Source: Strix aluco | Taxonomy: Eukaryota > Chordata > Aves > Strigiformes > Strigidae | Length of the DNA stretch: 64,000 nt | Assembly (NCBI RefSeq): GCF_031877795.1 | Contig: NC_133938.1 | Location: forward strand, 10,696,920 to 10,760,919 | Direction of reading: 5' to 3' | Shown: in pieces, positions 49,418-64,000 of the stretch | Position numbering within the stretch: position 1 is the stretch's first letter | Layout: each line of letters starts with the position of its first letter | Made by a program: the position numbers and the translations under genes | Notes under the pieces: model-generated | What the model was told of the DNA's origin: nothing | Seen by the model: the letters and a program-made list of their open reading frames with translations, nothing else | Database searches by the model: none

Positions 49418-50521
49418 GTGAGTAGCGCGGCTGGCACCCACCCCGCGGGCCGCACCGCCTGGTTCCCGGCCCGCCCGCCCGCCCGGGCTCTCCGCGGTCC
49501 CGAAGCACCTGGGCCCCCCCCACCCCGCTGCTGCCCCGGGAGGGCCGCCGCTCCTTGCCGCCTCCGTCCGTGGGCGCCTGGCTCTCCCTCCCTGTCCCTG
49601 ACCTCGTCCGGCGTGCCTGGGTCCCCTTCGCGACCCTTCCCCGCAGCCCTGCCCGCCCCCTCCACCAGCTCCCGAGTGTCTGGATCCCTCAGCGACACCC
49701 GCCCTCCGACATCGCCGGGGTGCCGTTGCCCTTCACCTGAGGGCTCTGGGTCCCCCACTCCTTCTCTCTCTCCCCCTGGGTGGTTGCTGTGGGGTCCCCA
49801 CCCCGTGACTGGTGCTTCCCACCCTGCCTGGCCCCGTTGGCGGGGGAGCTGTGCTCCAGCCAGGCCCCTGGCCCCACCAGGCCCAGCAGGTTGTGTGGGG
49901 GGGCCTGGCCTCGCCTGGGCACAGCCCCTCTGCCCCAGGGGTGCTGGGATGCCCAGCAGAACTATGCCCCAGCTCCAGTTCCCATGTCTAGGCTGGCTGT
50001 GTCCCCGCTAGTGGGGATGGTGCTCCTTTGCAGCCCTGCTGCAAAGGGACCCCGCGGGCAGGTATGGCCGGTGATGGCACCTCCATAATGCCTGCCAGTA
50101 CGGGGCCTATCACCAGCTTGTGCCTCTCGGCCACTTTTCCAGAGCATGAGAGCGGGCCCACTGCACTGCAGTGCCTCGCTAAGGGGCTGGCTTGGAGCAG
50201 CCAACTCATGGCCTGTGGGTTCAAGGGCTTCCCACCACCCTGCTTACAGTCTTCCAGCAAGCCTGCCCTCCCGGCTCGCTCCCTGCAGGGCTGGGGGTGC
50301 TGGCAGGCAGGGAGGCTCTGTGGGGCTTTTGCTTTTGGTGCCATTCATGGCCATGCTTGTGCCAGGCCCTGTCTTTGCTGGGGAGAGGGTTTGAAGGCAC
50401 TCACCTCCCTCACCCAGCACCCATCCCATCCTGGCAGGCAGCCCCGATGGACACGAGAGCGGAGCAGCACACATCCTGACCCCCAGTCCACACGGCTGCC
50501 CCCATGCCAGCCCCAATGACT
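49418..50521 (+). other. POMGNT1: POMGNT1 5' UTR intron and leader
   Basis: GTGAGT at 49418 is the best donor for a non-coding first exon, in line with the mammalian gene, whose exon 1 is non-coding. Candidate acceptors before the start codon include CATCCTGGCAG ending near 50440; I cannot choose between it and neighbours. Long open frames here are by-products of the low stop-codon density in GC-rich DNA. Confidence 0.5.
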
Positions 50522-63571
<13,050 letters not shown>

Positions 63572-64000
63572 GACTGGCAGCTGGGAAGCGAAGGGGACCG
63601 GGGAAAGACAGAGACCCCCACGGTGCAGAGACAGAGTTGACAGCAGCTCTCAGAGGCTGGTGCCTGGACACGGACTCCCATTTCAGGCTGCAAAATGAGA
63701 TCTTGGGCTCCCTCCAGCCCCTCATTGTGCTCTCCCTCTCCTCACAAGGGACAGGGTCCTTCCCTGTAGATACGCCACTCCCCATCCCAGGAACTTTTTT
63801 TTTCTTTTGTTTTAACACAGACTCTTTACTAACACTGCTCCTTTTGTCCCCTGGCTGGGCAAGGCTGGAGGAAGGAGATGCTCAACCGGGGGCTAGAGGA
63901 GGCCTTGAGAAACACCTCTGCTTCCCTTTTTGGACCCTATGTCCTGAGAAGGCAGCATGTTCATGGGCAAGTGCTGCAGCCTACCAGCTGGGTGTTATTT
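63572..64000 (+). other. POMGNT1: POMGNT1 3' UTR, partial
   Basis: Sequence after the TGA at 63569-63571. It includes a T-rich run (about 63797-63813). No AATAAA or ATTAAA is present up to the window end, so the 3' UTR probably continues outside. Confidence 0.75.

Larger units (their letters stand above)
48460..49700. promoter_or_regulatory. CpG island, shared LURAP1/POMGNT1 promoter
   Basis: Very high GC and CpG density across about 1.2 kb, covering LURAP1 exon 1 (minus) and the presumed non-coding exon 1 of POMGNT1 (plus). Only about 350 bp separate the LURAP1 start codon (49063) from the likely POMGNT1 exon 1 donor (GTGAGT at 49418), so transcription must diverge from inside 49064-49417. 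No TATA box is seen, as expected for a CpG-island promoter. GGGGCGGGG-type SP1 sites are present (for example near 49211-49238), as is the CCTGC-pentamer run at 49341-49380. The same divergent arrangement is known in mammals. Confidence 0.85.

Noticed and set aside
48859-49758. 299-codon minus-strand open frame extending LURAP1 exon 1 upstream
   Set aside because: Another frame in stop-poor GC-rich DNA. The LURAP1 start at 49063 matches the known N-terminus in a different frame.
48632-50011. 459-codon plus-strand open frame
   Set aside because: It crosses the CpG island, LURAP1 exon 1 on the opposite strand and the POMGNT1 5' region; extreme GC content removes stop codons. The residues are almost all Gly/Arg/Ala/Pro.
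50504-50521. Upstream in-frame ATGs (50504 and 50516) as the POMGNT1 start
   Set aside because: Their contexts are poorer, and the extra residues do not match the known N-terminus, which corresponds to the ATG at 50522.

Overview
The window is nuclear DNA of a vertebrate, most likely a bird. Three things point there: 5'-truncated CR1 LINE copies whose 3' ends carry the avian-type ATTCTATGAT tail, GT-AG split genes with short introns, and two genes (LURAP1 and POMGNT1) whose predicted proteins align almost end to end with the mammalian ones as I remember them. No database search was possible. Gene names rest on recognised protein sequence; exon borders rest on splice consensus plus exact reading-frame continuity.

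Layout. 1-930 is a degenerate 18/36-bp minisatellite. 1632-1958 is a CR1 fragment. 7150-8105 is a second, unrelated minisatellite built on TTCCTRGAAAGCA. Older CR1-type fragments lie near 8548-8850, 11000-11450 and 13685-13830. Otherwise 1.9-22.5 kb looks intergenic, with some AT-rich stretches that could be conserved non-coding elements. A CpG-rich stretch at 22560-23170 precedes a plus-strand gene (23913-34410 or beyond) for a small N-glycosylated single-pass membrane protein that I do not recognise. Its first coding exon and second exon are joined by a 9.9-kb intron that holds a cluster of homeodomain-type sites near 31.5 kb. The 3' end of this gene is unresolved; 34.4-42.7 kb otherwise shows no convincing gene.

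The right third is a head-to-head pair. LURAP1 runs on the minus strand (two coding exons, 49063 to 44739). POMGNT1 runs on the plus strand (21 coding exons, 50522-63571, 659 aa). They share a very GC-rich CpG-island promoter at about 48460-49700. This head-to-head pair is also known in human 1p34. POMGNT1 is a Golgi enzyme that extends O-mannose glycans on alpha-dystroglycan; LURAP1 is a cytoskeletal/signalling adaptor. Their proximity suggests shared promoter architecture rather than a shared pathway. The window ends in the POMGNT1 3' UTR.

I found no evidence of a novel multi-gene system. The items most worth following up are the unidentified membrane-protein gene, the homeodomain-site cluster in its intron, and the minisatellite carrying many STAT-type palindromes.
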